DNA of 37,501 nucleotides from Alphaproteobacteria bacterium. Lineage in GTDB: Bacteria > Pseudomonadota > Alphaproteobacteria > Acetobacterales > Acetobacteraceae. Positions 8,620-17,344 of this stretch are shown piece by piece. The number at the start of each line of letters is the position of its first letter. Positions within the stretch are counted from its first letter, which is position 1. The notes below the pieces were generated by a model. It was not told where the DNA came from and ran no database searches. It saw only the letters and a program-made list of their open reading frames with translations. The stretch lies in the NCBI GenBank assembly GCA_017307335.1, contig JAFKFJ010000192.1:1-37501 (forward strand), given 5' to 3'. The position numbers were made by a program, and so were the translations under genes.

Positions 8620-10367
8620 TGGACTGCTTCGTCCCGCGTTCCGCCGCCGGCATCTTCGCCAACTACGCGGCCTGGGTGCGCGCGCACGATACGCTGGACG
8701 ATGCCGCGCGCGGGGCGATTGCCGATGATGTGGCGCGGCTGCCGCATCGCCCGCTGATCTCGCTGCTGCTGCCGCTGGATGCAGGGGCCGCGGGCGGGCT
8801 GGCGGCCACGCTCGCCACGTTGCGCGGGCAACTCTATCCGCACTGGGAGGTCTGCGCCGCCGGCCGCAGCGACGCGGCCGGCGTGTTTGCCGCCGCCGCC
8901 GCGCACGATCCGCGGCTGCGGCTGGTCGATCCGTCGCCGTTCGCCGATCCGGCCGTCGCCGCCAACGCGGCGCTCGGCGCGTCCGAGGGCGCGTTCGTGG
9001 CGCTGCTCGCCCCCGGCGACCAGCTCGCGGAGCAGGCGCTGTACGAAGTCGCGGTCGCGCTCGCGGGCGCGCCGGAGACCGAGCTGCTCTACACCGATGA
9101 AGACCGGATCGACGCGGCCGGCGAGCGCGCCGCGCCGCGCTTCAAGACCGGATGGGACCCGGACCTTCTGCTGGCCTGCGACTATGTCGGCAGCCTCGCG
9201 GTCTGGCGACGCACGGTGATCGTGGGCGTCGGCGGACTGCGCCGCGGCTTCGGCGACGCCGCCGCGTATGATCTCACGCTGCGCGCCACAGCCGACATGC
9301 TGCCCGACCGCATCCTGCACCTGCCGTCGGTGCTGTGTCACCGACCGATCGAGCGCGACCGCCCGCTTCACCACGGGATGCTCGGCGAGGATGCGCGGCA
9401 GGCCCAGCGCGCGGTACGCGAGCGGCTGGGCGCCGCCGCGCGCATCGAGCCAGCGCCGCTCTGGCCCAGCGCCAACCGCGTGATCTGGGCGCTGCCCGAT
9501 CCGCCCCCGCTGGTCTCGGTCATCATTCCCACGCGCGACCGCGCAAGCCTGCTCGCACGCGCCGCCTGGGGCGTGCTGGCCCGCACCGACTATCGCCCGC
9601 TGGAACTGCTGGTGATGGACAACGACAGCCGCGAGGCGGAGACCGCAACAGTCCTCGCCGATCTCGCGCAGGATGCGCGCGTGCGCGTGCTGCGCCACGC
9701 CGGCCCGTTCAACTTCGCCGCGATCAACAACCACGCGGTGCAGGAGGCGCGCGGCGAGATCGTCGTGCTTCTTAACAACGACGTGGACGTGATCCGACCG
9801 GACTGGCTCGGCGAGATGGTCGGGCAGGCGCTGCGCCCTGATGTCGGCGCGGTCGGCGCGAAGCTGCTCTATGCCGACGGGCGGTTGCAGCACGGCGGCG
9901 TCGTGCTCGGGCCGGGACTGGCCGCCACGCATATCCTGCGCCTCGCCGAGCGCGACGACCCCGGCGTCAACGGGCAGCTTGCGCTGGCACGCTCGCTGCT
10001 GTGCGTCACCGGCGCCTGCCTCGCCATGCGGCGCGACGTGTTCCTGGAGGTCGGCGGGCTGAACGCGGAACGCCTCGGCATCGCGTTCAACGATCTCGAT
10101 CTGTGCCTGCGCCTGGGCGAGCTCGGCTACCGCGTGGTGTGGACGCCGTTCGCCGAGCTGTTCCACCTCGAAAGCCAGAGCCGCGGCGCGCCCGACACGC
10201 CGGACAAACAGGCGCAGGAGGAACGGGAGGTGGACTATCTCTGGCGCTACTGGCGCCACGCCTTCGACCGTGACCCGTTCCACAATCCCAATCTCACCTG
10301 CGGCTGGCACGAACCGCTGCGTCTCTGCCCGCCGCGCCGCCGCAAGCCGTGGCAGCGCGCAGCATGA
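8619..10367 (+). CDS. Tandem GT2 glycosyltransferase
   Basis: This 582-residue cytoplasmic protein contains two GT-A modules. The N-terminal one (about 45-245) keeps the LLYTDEDRID element but has a weak nucleotide-binding segment. The C-terminal one (about 297-520) is canonical, with VSVIIPTRDR (299-308), the NNDVD metal site (386-390) and a FNDLDLCLRLGE element resembling the ED motif. Such two-module proteins build rhamnan-like or O-antigen polysaccharides. The start is firm: GGAGGGA lies 8 nt upstream of ATG 8619 and the codon overlaps the preceding TGA. It belongs to the plus-strand glycan operon. Confidence 0.92.
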   Translation: MDCFVPRSAAGIFANYAAWVRAHDTLDDAARGAIADDVARLPHRPLISLLLPLDAGAAGGLAATLATLRGQLYPHWEVCAAGRSDAAGVFAAAAAHDPRLRLVDPSPFADPAVAANAALGASEGAFVALLAPGDQLAEQALYEVAVALAGAPETELLYTDEDRIDAAGERAAPRFKTGWDPDLLLACDYVGSLAVWRRTVIVGVGGLRRGFGDAAAYDLTLRATADMLPDRILHLPSVLCHRPIERDRPLHHGMLGEDARQAQRAVRERLGAAARIEPAPLWPSANRVIWALPDPPPLVSVIIPTRDRASLLARAAWGVLARTDYRPLELLVMDNDSREAETATVLADLAQDARVRVLRHAGPFNFAAINNHAVQEARGEIVVLLNNDVDVIRPDWLGEMVGQALRPDVGAVGAKLLYADGRLQHGGVVLGPGLAATHILRLAERDDPGVNGQLALARSLLCVTGACLAMRRDVFLEVGGLNAERLGIAFNDLDLCLRLGELGYRVVWTPFAELFHLESQSRGAPDTPDKQAQEEREVDYLWRYWRHAFDRDPFHNPNLTCGWHEPLRLCPPRRRKPWQRAA

Positions 10368-10380
10368 GTGGGAGCGCGTG

Positions 10381-13300
10381 ATGGACGTCCACACCGACCT
10401 CGCCGGCTCTGGTCTCGCCCCGCTGCTCGATGCCGAACTGGACCCGCTGTTCTGGCGCCCGTCGCGCGCCGGGACCGAGAGCGCCTGGACCGGGCACGTC
10501 CCGTTCGCGCACTGGCTCGTGCGCGCCCTCCGCCCGCGCCTGCTGGTGGAGCTGGGCACGCACAACGGCGTCTCCTACGCCGCGTTTTGCGAGGCGGTGC
10601 TGCGTGCGCAGCTCGATACCCGCTGTTTCGCCGTGGACACCTGGCAGGGCGACGAGCACGCCGGCTTCTACGGCGAGGAGGTCTATGCCGACCTGCGCCG
10701 GTTCCATGACGGCCGCTATTCGGCGTTCTCGGAGCTTCTGCGCTGCACGTTCGACGCGGCCCTCGACACGATGCCGGACGCCGCGATCGACCTGCTGCAC
10801 ATCGACGGCTGCCACGACTACGCCGCCGTCGCCCACGATTTTTCGAGCTGGCAGCCCAAGCTTTCGGATCGCGCGGTAGTGCTGTTCCACGACACCAACG
10901 AGCGCGACCGCAACTTCGGCGTCTGGCGCCTGTTCGCCGAGCTGCGCGGCCACTATCCGGGATTCGAGTTCCTGCACGAGCACGGGCTCGGCGTGCTCGC
11001 GGTCGGGCGGAACGCGCCGCAAGCGGCCGCGGCGCTCTGCGCGCTCGACGCCCCGGCCCAGATCAACGCCATGCGCGAACGCTTCGCGACACTCGGCGAG
11101 CGGTGGCGCATGGAGGTGACGCAGCAGGCGCTGCGCCGGCAGTTGCAGGCCAGCCGGCCGATCGCCGCGATCGCTGCCGAATCCGCGAAGCTGCGCGCGC
11201 GCGCGGCGCAGCAGGCGGCGGCGGCGCGCGAGTCGGCGGCGGCGGCGTGGCTGGAGGCCGACCGGCTGCAGCGCCTGATCGGCGACCCGGAGGCGGGGCG
11301 GGCGGCGGTTGCCGAGGCGGCACGGCTGCGCGCGGAACTCGCGCGCCTGCGGCTGGAGAAAACGCAGCTCCTCACCTCGCCCGCGCTGCGGCTCGGCAAC
11401 CGCCTGCTGGGGCCGCTGATGCGCATCCCGGCGCCCTTGCGCGCGCGGGCACGGCAGGGCGCGAAGCTCGCCTACTGGACCGTCACGCTGCGGTTGCGGC
11501 AGCGCCTGCGCCAGCGGGCCGCGCTGCGCGAACAGCTTCGCCTGCTCGCCGGATCGCCGCTGTTCGATCCCGGCTGGTATGCGGCGCGCTACCCCGATGT
11601 CGGCGGCAGCCGCGGCGATCCTGCGCTGCACTACCTGCGTTATGGCGGACGCGAGGGCCGGCACCCCGGGCCGGGGTTCGACGCCCATTGGTATCTGGAA
11701 CAGTATCCCGACATTCGCGGCGGCAATCCGCTGCTGCACTATCTGCGCGCGGGCGCCGCCGAGGGGCGCGCGATCCGGCCGGTGCGCGATCCGGTGCCGA
11801 CGCCGCCGCCGGCAAAGCTCACCGCGGATGCCCGCGCGCTCAGCATCGTGTTCGTCTCCGGCGAGCCCGACACGCCCGGCCATATCTACCGCGTGATGCG
11901 CCCGGCACGCGCGGCAGAGCGCATCGGCGCCGTCGTCGCCTGCATGACGGTGCCGGAAATCGCCCTGCGGCGCGACGAGATCCTCGCAGCCGACGTGCTC
12001 GTCATGTGGCGCACGCCGCTCAACGACCAGACGCGCGTCGCGGTGGAGGCGGCGCAGCGCGGGCGGGCGCGGCTGGTGTTCGACCTCGACGACCTGATGA
12101 TCGAGCCCGGCCTCGCGCGCCACGACCTGCTCGACGCGCTGCGCACCGAGCGCGTGACGGAGACGCAGGCGCGGGACCACTACACGCGCATGCGCGAGAT
12201 GGCGGAGCAGGCAACGTTCTGCACCGCCTCCACCGACGAACTGGCGCGGTCGATGCGCCGGCATTGCAAGCCGACGCTGGTGGTGCCGAACGGGTTCGAC
12301 GAGGAGACGCTGCGCCGCTCGCGCCGCGCCGTGCGGGTGCGACGGCAGGTGCCGGATGACGGCCTGCTGCGCCTGGGCTACGCCGCCGGCTCGCGCACGC
12401 ACCAGCGCGATTTCGCGCAATGCGTGGAGGCGGTGGCGCGCATCCTGCGCGAGCGCCCCCACTGCCGGCTGGTGCTGTTCTACAGCCATATCGACACCTT
12501 CCCGGTGCTGGACCCGGGCGAGTTCCCGGCGCTCGCCGGGCTCGAATCGCAGATCGAGTGGCGCGCGACGGTGCCGCTGGACGCAATGCCGGAGGAGATG
12601 GCGCGGTTCGACGTGAACCTCGCACCGCTGGAAGCGGGCAACCCGTTCTGCGAGGCAAAGAGCGAGCTGAAGTTCTTCGAGGCGGCGCTGGTCGATGTGC
12701 CGACCATCGCGGCACCCACCGGCCCCTTCCGCCGCGCCATCGACGACGGCCGCACCGGCTGCCTCGCCGCCGCGCCCGATGCCTGGTACGCGGCGCTGGC
12801 GCGCCTGCTCGACGATCCGGCGCTGCGCCGGCGCATGGCGCGCGCCGCCTATCTCGACGTGCTCTACCGCAACGGACCGGAACGGCGCGTGGAGCTGGTG
12901 GCCTCGCTGCTCGAGCAGGTGCGCGGCGATGCGCCGGGCGCGCGCGCCTTCGCGCTCAGCCTGCACCGCGCCGCGCGGCCGCGCACGCCGCCGGTGCTGC
13001 CGGAGACGACGACGCTGTTCGCCGCCGACGCGCTCGGCGACGCCGAGGTGACGGTCATCGTGCCGCTCTACAACTACGCGCAATATGTCGAGGAGGCGCT
13101 GGAGTCGGTGCGCATGCAGTCGCTGGCGCCGCTCGACCTGGTCGTGATCGACGACGCCTCCACCGATGCCTCCGCAGAGGTCGCGCGGGCGTGGCTGGAG
13201 CGCCATGCGGCGCGCTTCAACCGCGCGCTGCTGCTGCGCAGCGCGGCGAACGCGGGGCTCGGCGTCACGCGCAACGCCGGCTTCGCGGCGGCGGAGACGC

Positions 13301-13776
13301 CGTACGTGCTGCCGCTCGACGCCGATGACCGGCTGCTGCCGGGCTGTTGCGAGGCGCTGCTGCGCACGGCCCGCGCGAGTGGGGCCGCGTTCGTCTATCC
13401 GGTGATCCGCCAGTTCGGCGAGGCGAGCGGGCTGCTCGGTGCCCTGCCCTACGCACCCGCGCTGCTGACGGGCATGCCGTTCGTGCATGCGATGTCGCTG
13501 GTCTCCGTCGCCGCATGGTCGGAGGTCGGCGGCTTCGCCGATGCCCGGCTGGGCTGGGAGGATTACGAGTTCTGGTGCCGCATGGCCGAATGCGGCATGC
13601 TCGGCCAGCAGGTTCCCGGTGCGCCGCTCGCCGAATACCGCGTGCACCGCGACTCCATGCTCTGGTCGGTGACCGAGACCGATGCCAACAAGCCGCGCGT
13701 GGTCGCGGAGATCCTGCGGCGGCATCCCTGGCTGTCGCTCGTCGAACGCGGCCGTGCCGAGCTGCCGCCATCCTGA
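10381..13776 (+). CDS. Multidomain methyltransferase / GT4 / GT2 glycan-assembly protein
   Basis: The 1,131-residue protein reads as five blocks. Residues about 40-208 are a class I SAM methyltransferase (LLVELGTHNGVSY, then LLHIDGCHDY and LFHDTNERD). Residues about 240-330 are an Ala/Arg/Glu-rich coiled coil. Residues about 390-465 hold two glycan-protein repeats of the pattern FDxxWYxxxYPDxxGxxPxxHYLxxGxxEGR. Residues about 485-850 are a GT-B (GT4-like) glycosyltransferase with LVVPNGFD and a GNPFCEAKSELKFFEAAL donor-site segment. Residues about 888-1125 are a GT2 domain with VIVPLYNYAQ and the metal motif PLDADD (978-983). ATG 10381 follows the upstream TGA by 13 bp. It probably methylates and extends a surface polysaccharide as a scaffolded enzyme. 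Confidence 0.9.
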   Translation: MDVHTDLAGSGLAPLLDAELDPLFWRPSRAGTESAWTGHVPFAHWLVRALRPRLLVELGTHNGVSYAAFCEAVLRAQLDTRCFAVDTWQGDEHAGFYGEEVYADLRRFHDGRYSAFSELLRCTFDAALDTMPDAAIDLLHIDGCHDYAAVAHDFSSWQPKLSDRAVVLFHDTNERDRNFGVWRLFAELRGHYPGFEFLHEHGLGVLAVGRNAPQAAAALCALDAPAQINAMRERFATLGERWRMEVTQQALRRQLQASRPIAAIAAESAKLRARAAQQAAAARESAAAAWLEADRLQRLIGDPEAGRAAVAEAARLRAELARLRLEKTQLLTSPALRLGNRLLGPLMRIPAPLRARARQGAKLAYWTVTLRLRQRLRQRAALREQLRLLAGSPLFDPGWYAARYPDVGGSRGDPALHYLRYGGREGRHPGPGFDAHWYLEQYPDIRGGNPLLHYLRAGAAEGRAIRPVRDPVPTPPPAKLTADARALSIVFVSGEPDTPGHIYRVMRPARAAERIGAVVACMTVPEIALRRDEILAADVLVMWRTPLNDQTRVAVEAAQRGRARLVFDLDDLMIEPGLARHDLLDALRTERVTETQARDHYTRMREMAEQATFCTASTDELARSMRRHCKPTLVVPNGFDEETLRRSRRAVRVRRQVPDDGLLRLGYAAGSRTHQRDFAQCVEAVARILRERPHCRLVLFYSHIDTFPVLDPGEFPALAGLESQIEWRATVPLDAMPEEMARFDVNLAPLEAGNPFCEAKSELKFFEAALVDVPTIAAPTGPFRRAIDDGRTGCLAAAPDAWYAALARLLDDPALRRRMARAAYLDVLYRNGPERRVELVASLLEQVRGDAPGARAFALSLHRAARPRTPPVLPETTTLFAADALGDAEVTVIVPLYNYAQYVEEALESVRMQSLAPLDLVVIDDASTDASAEVARAWLERHAARFNRALLLRSAANAGLGVTRNAGFAAAETPYVLPLDADDRLLPGCCEALLRTARASGAAFVYPVIRQFGEASGLLGALPYAPALLTGMPFVHAMSLVSVAAWSEVGGFADARLGWEDYEFWCRMAECGMLGQQVPGAPLAEYRVHRDSMLWSVTETDANKPRVVAEILRRHPWLSLVERGRAELPPS

Positions 13777-13790
13777 ACCCGGAGCAAGGC

Positions 13791-14480
13791 GTGCCCGATT
13801 TCCATTTCGTGCGGGACTATGAAGCCCTCGTCGCCGATCTCGTGGCGCAGTTGCCGCTCGACGAGGCGATGAGCCGCGCGGTGGGCGGGCGGTACGAGGA
13901 AACCGGCCTGATCGAATGTGCCGCGCTGCGCCATCTCGGGCTGGCCGATGGCATGGCGCTGCTCGATCTCGGCTGCGGCAGCGGGCGGCTCGCCTGGGCG
14001 CTCGGCCGGCAGATGCAGATCGACTACTGCGGCATCGACATCGTGCCCGAACTGCTGCAGTACGCGAAGACGAAGGCACCACCGCACTACCGGTTCGTGC
14101 TGCACCGCGAACTGTTCGTGCCGGCGCCGGACGCGAGCGCCGACATTGTCGCGGCGTTCAGCGTGTTCACGCATCTCCTGCATCTCGAAAGCTTTCTCTA
14201 CATGCAGGACATCCTGCGCGTGCTGAAGCCCCGCGGGCGGCTCGTGTTTTCCTTTCTCGACTACGCCGAGCCCGAGCACTGGGACGTGTTCACCACCTCG
14301 GCGAACGCGCACCGGCAAGGCGTGCTGCCGCACCTGAACGAGTTCATGGGACGCGAGATGATCGACCTGTGGTGCGCGAAGCTCGGCTGCCGGCGCGAGG
14401 GCTTCATCGCCGCGACCGCGGCGCCCTGGGGCGCGCCCGGCCCGCTGGGCCAGTCGATCGCGATTCTGCAGCGCCCGTGA
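13791..14480 (+). CDS. SAM-dependent class I methyltransferase
   Basis: The 229-residue protein has motif I as LLDLGCGSGRLAW, followed by GIDIVPELL, an AAFSVFTHL segment and ILRVLKPRGRLVFSF, the standard order for small-molecule or sugar methyltransferases of the Methyltransf_11/25 type. The start is GTG 13791 because GGAG lies 6 nt upstream and the previous gene stops 14 bp earlier. Longer in-frame starts would run deep into the upstream gene. Its place between a glycosyltransferase and a DUF6065 gene suggests modification of a glycan precursor. The acceptor is unknown. Confidence 0.88.
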   Translation: MPDFHFVRDYEALVADLVAQLPLDEAMSRAVGGRYEETGLIECAALRHLGLADGMALLDLGCGSGRLAWALGRQMQIDYCGIDIVPELLQYAKTKAPPHYRFVLHRELFVPAPDASADIVAAFSVFTHLLHLESFLYMQDILRVLKPRGRLVFSFLDYAEPEHWDVFTTSANAHRQGVLPHLNEFMGREMIDLWCAKLGCRREGFIAATAAPWGAPGPLGQSIAILQRP

Positions 14481-14493
14481 CGGAGAATCGGCG

Positions 14494-15252
14494 ATGGAGC
14501 TGACCTGCTACCTGCACAAGGGCTGGAACCCGAAGATCCGCCCGGCCGAGCCGACGCGCCCCTGGATGGACAGCTCGCCGGAACGCTTCGCGTACCGCTG
14601 CCTGCCGCTCAACATCGCCAATGCGCATGGCTGGGAAATCCTGGCGCCGCATGGCGCCACCGCCTACTGGACCGGCGGCGGCGACGTGGCGGACGTGGTG
14701 GTCCAGCCCGATCCCGGCACGCCGCCCGAGGCGGCGCCGGTGTCGCTGTTCGGCCAGGGCGTGCTGACCTTTCACATCTTCGGCCTGTTCCGTACGCCGC
14801 CGGGCTGGAATCTCTGGGTCGGCGGCTCGCCCAACCGGCCGAAGGACGCGATCTATCCGCTCAGCGGCATCATCGAGACCGACTGGGCACCGTACACCTT
14901 CACCATGAACTGGCGCTTCACGCGTCGCTACCGCCGCGTGCGGTTCGAGCGCGACGAGCCGATCTGCTTCCTCTTTCCGGTGCAGCGCACCGCCATCGAG
15001 TCGGTCGAGCCGGTGTTCCGCCCGATCGAGAGCAACCCTGCGCTGCGCGAGCAGTTCGACGCGTGGAGCCGCTCGCGCGACGCGTTCCAGGCGGAAGTGG
15101 CGAAGTCGCGGCCAACGGCGCCGACCGATCGCTGGCAGAAGCGCTATTATCGCGGCGTGGACATGCAGGACTGCGCGCCGATCGACGACCATCAGGCGAA
15201 GCTGCGGCTGCGCCCGTTCGCGTCGCCGCCGGAAGAGGGAGGAGCGTCATGA
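14494..15252 (+). CDS. DUF6065 family protein
   Basis: This 252-residue protein has no signal peptide or membrane helix. It carries a conserved-looking core: PWMDSSPERFAYRC, LNIANAHGWEIL, FGLFRTPPGWNLWVGGSPN and a WRFTRRYRRVRF strand, which I recall from DUF6065 proteins of unknown function. Several Trp and Pro residues suggest a beta-rich cupin-like fold, but that is a guess. The ATG at 14494 is 13 bp after the methyltransferase stop, and the gene ends with an ATGA overlap with the FMN enzyme, so all belong to one transcript. The family name is from memory. Confidence 0.75.
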   Translation: MELTCYLHKGWNPKIRPAEPTRPWMDSSPERFAYRCLPLNIANAHGWEILAPHGATAYWTGGGDVADVVVQPDPGTPPEAAPVSLFGQGVLTFHIFGLFRTPPGWNLWVGGSPNRPKDAIYPLSGIIETDWAPYTFTMNWRFTRRYRRVRFERDEPICFLFPVQRTAIESVEPVFRPIESNPALREQFDAWSRSRDAFQAEVAKSRPTAPTDRWQKRYYRGVDMQDCAPIDDHQAKLRLRPFASPPEEGGAS

Positions 15253-16481
15253 CCGCAGGCTGGCAACGACGCGGCTACAATGTCGCGTGCATGCGCGCCC
15301 TCGCCCGCACCGCCCTCCCTCGGCCCGTGTTCGACTTCGCCGATGGCGGCGCCGAGGACGAGCGCACGCTGCGCGGCAACGAGGCCGCATTCGCCGACCT
15401 CGCGCTGCTGCCGCGCCCGATGAACGGGCCGGCGACGCGCGATCTCTCGGTGGACCTGTTCGGCACGACGCTGGCGCTGCCGGTGCTGATCGGGCCGACC
15501 GGGCTTGCCGGCCTGTTCTGGCCCGACGCCGAGCGGTTGGCCGCCCGCGCCGCCGCCGCCGCCGGCACCGCGTACTGCCTCAGCCACGGCTCCGTCTGCA
15601 CGCTGGAGAAGCTCGCCGAGCTCGGCACCGCGCCGCGCTGGATGCAGGTCTTCGTCTACAACGACCGCGAGTTCATGCGCGCGCTGATCGCGCGCGCCGC
15701 CGCCGCCGGCTACCACGCGCTCGTGCTCACCATCGACAACCAGCTCCTCGGCAACCGCGAGCGCGACGTGCGCAACGGCTTCACCATCCCGCCGCGCTTC
15801 GGCCCCGGCGAAGTCGTCGGGATGGCGCTGAAGCTTCCGTGGCTTCGGCGCATGTACCGCGAGCTGCCGCGCATCACCTTCGGCAACTACGTCCGCCCCG
15901 GCGTGACCGAAGACATCAGCCGCATGGCCGCGCGCATGGCGCACCTGCTCGACCCGGCGCTGAACTGGGCGGATGTCGACGAGATCCGGCAGCTCTGGAA
16001 AGGCCCGCTGCTGCTCAAGGGAGTTCTGCATCCGGCCGAGGCGGCCGAGGCGATGGCGCGCGGCGTGGACGGGCTGATCGTGTCCAACCACGGCGGGCGG
16101 CAGCTCGACGGCGCCGTGACCTCCCTCGCCGCCCTGCCCGGCGTTCTGGAAGTGGTCGGCGGGCGCGTGCCGGTGCTGATCGACGGCGGGGTGCGGCGCG
16201 GCGCGGACGTGGTGAAGGCGCTGGCGCTCGGCGCCACTGCCTGCCTCATCGGCCGCCCGGCGCTGTGGGGCGTCTCCGTCGCCGGTGAGGCCGGCGTCGC
16301 CCATGTGCTCGACATCTTCCGCCGCGAGATCGACCGCGCGATGGGCCTCGTCGGCGCCGCGCGCATTGCCGATCTCGGCCCCGACCTGCTGTTTCGAGGG
16401 AACGCGCCATGCCCGATTTTCCCATCATCGACAGTCACGTCCATCTCTATGACGTCGCCCGTCTCCGCTATAGTTGGCTGA
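15249..16481 (+). CDS. FMN-dependent alpha-hydroxy acid dehydrogenase (lactate/mandelate dehydrogenase family)
   Basis: A 410-residue TIM-barrel flavoenzyme. FDFADGGAEDERTLRGN (about 28-44) starts the core, QVFVYNDR carries the substrate-side Tyr (Y137), TIDNQLLGNRERDVRNGF holds FMN/substrate contacts, K257 in LLLKG and H281/R284 in SNHGGRQLDG are the catalytic base and carboxylate-binding Arg, and IDGGVRRGADVVKALALGA binds the FMN phosphate. It oxidises an L-2-hydroxy acid to the 2-keto acid. The final 23 residues (after RGNAP) are odd: they run 73 bp into the next gene in another frame, so the C-terminal tail is unlikely to be conserved. Confidence 0.92.
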   Translation: MTAGWQRRGYNVACMRALARTALPRPVFDFADGGAEDERTLRGNEAAFADLALLPRPMNGPATRDLSVDLFGTTLALPVLIGPTGLAGLFWPDAERLAARAAAAAGTAYCLSHGSVCTLEKLAELGTAPRWMQVFVYNDREFMRALIARAAAAGYHALVLTIDNQLLGNRERDVRNGFTIPPRFGPGEVVGMALKLPWLRRMYRELPRITFGNYVRPGVTEDISRMAARMAHLLDPALNWADVDEIRQLWKGPLLLKGVLHPAEAAEAMARGVDGLIVSNHGGRQLDGAVTSLAALPGVLEVVGGRVPVLIDGGVRRGADVVKALALGATACLIGRPALWGVSVAGEAGVAHVLDIFRREIDRAMGLVGAARIADLGPDLLFRGNAPCPIFPSSTVTSISMTSPVSAIVG

Positions 16482-17266
16482 GCGGCCTGCCGAAGCTCAA
16501 CCGCACCTATCTGCTGAAGGACTTCGACGCGGCGCGCGGCCCCGTCGTCGTCGACAAGATCGTGTTCGCGGAAGTCTGGGTCGATCCCGGCCTGCATCTG
16601 CAGGAAGCGGCGTTCGTGCAGGAACTCGCCGACGCCGACGCGCGCCTCGCCGGCATGGTCGCGCATGCGCCGGTGGAGAAAGGGGCCGCGGTCGATGCGG
16701 ACCTCGACGCGCTGCAGAAGCACCGCACGCTGCGCGGCATCCGCCGGCTGATCGAGATCGAGCGCGACCAGAGCTTCGTCCTCGATCCGGGGTTCCTGGA
16801 AGGCGTGCGCCGCGTGGGCGCGCGCGGGCTGCCGTTCGACATCTGCGTGAAGCACCCCGGCATGGTGTTCGCGCTGGAACTCGTCCGCCGCTGCCCGGAC
16901 GTGCAGTTCGTGCTCGACCACATCGGCAAGCCCGGCATCAAGCACGGGCTGCGCGAGCCGTGGTGGGGCCAGATCCGCGAACTCGCCCGCATGCCCAACG
17001 TGGTGGTGAAACTCTCGGGCGTGATCACGGAAGCCGACCACGCCGCCTGGACCCGCGAGCAGGTGAAGCCGTACGTGGCCCACGTCATCGACTGCTTCGG
17101 CTTCGACCGCGTGATGTACGGCAGCGACTGGACGGTGGCCGAACTCACCCACGGCTATCCGGAGTGGGTGGCGATCCTGGACGAGACCGTCGCCGGCGCC
17201 GCGCCGGCCGACTTAAAAAAAATGTATCGCGAGACGGCGACACGGATCTACCGGCTCGGCGACTGA
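16409..17266 (+). CDS. Amidohydrolase 2 / COG3618 lactonase-like TIM-barrel hydrolase
   Basis: The 285-residue protein begins with IIDSHVHLYD (metal-ligand H10 and H12) and continues with a GIRRLIEIE strand, the LDHIGKP histidine and a late YGSDW aspartate. This order fits the COG3618 group that includes L-fuconolactone, L-rhamnonolactone and related sugar-lactone hydrolases. It starts at ATG 16409 inside the 3' end of the FMN dehydrogenase gene. A run of eight A (17215-17222) near the end encodes Leu-Lys-Lys with a TTA codon, unusual in this GC-rich DNA. Its neighbour oxidises hydroxy acids, so a joint sugar-acid pathway is likely but the substrate is not identified. Confidence 0.87.
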   Translation: MPDFPIIDSHVHLYDVARLRYSWLSGLPKLNRTYLLKDFDAARGPVVVDKIVFAEVWVDPGLHLQEAAFVQELADADARLAGMVAHAPVEKGAAVDADLDALQKHRTLRGIRRLIEIERDQSFVLDPGFLEGVRRVGARGLPFDICVKHPGMVFALELVRRCPDVQFVLDHIGKPGIKHGLREPWWGQIRELARMPNVVVKLSGVITEADHAAWTREQVKPYVAHVIDCFGFDRVMYGSDWTVAELTHGYPEWVAILDETVAGAAPADLKKMYRETATRIYRLGD

Positions 17267-17344
17267 AGGACTGCGCGACCGGACGGCTTGCGCGCACGCA
17301 TTTGTCGCAATAAGCTGTCTTTCCGGTCACTCAACGGGCTTCCG

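Noticed and set aside
10294..14082. A 1,262-codon open frame on the minus strand opposite the large glycosyltransferase
   Set aside because: It is an antisense shadow from high GC content: Arg/His/Gln-rich, no domain sense, and the plus strand has clear catalytic motifs throughout.
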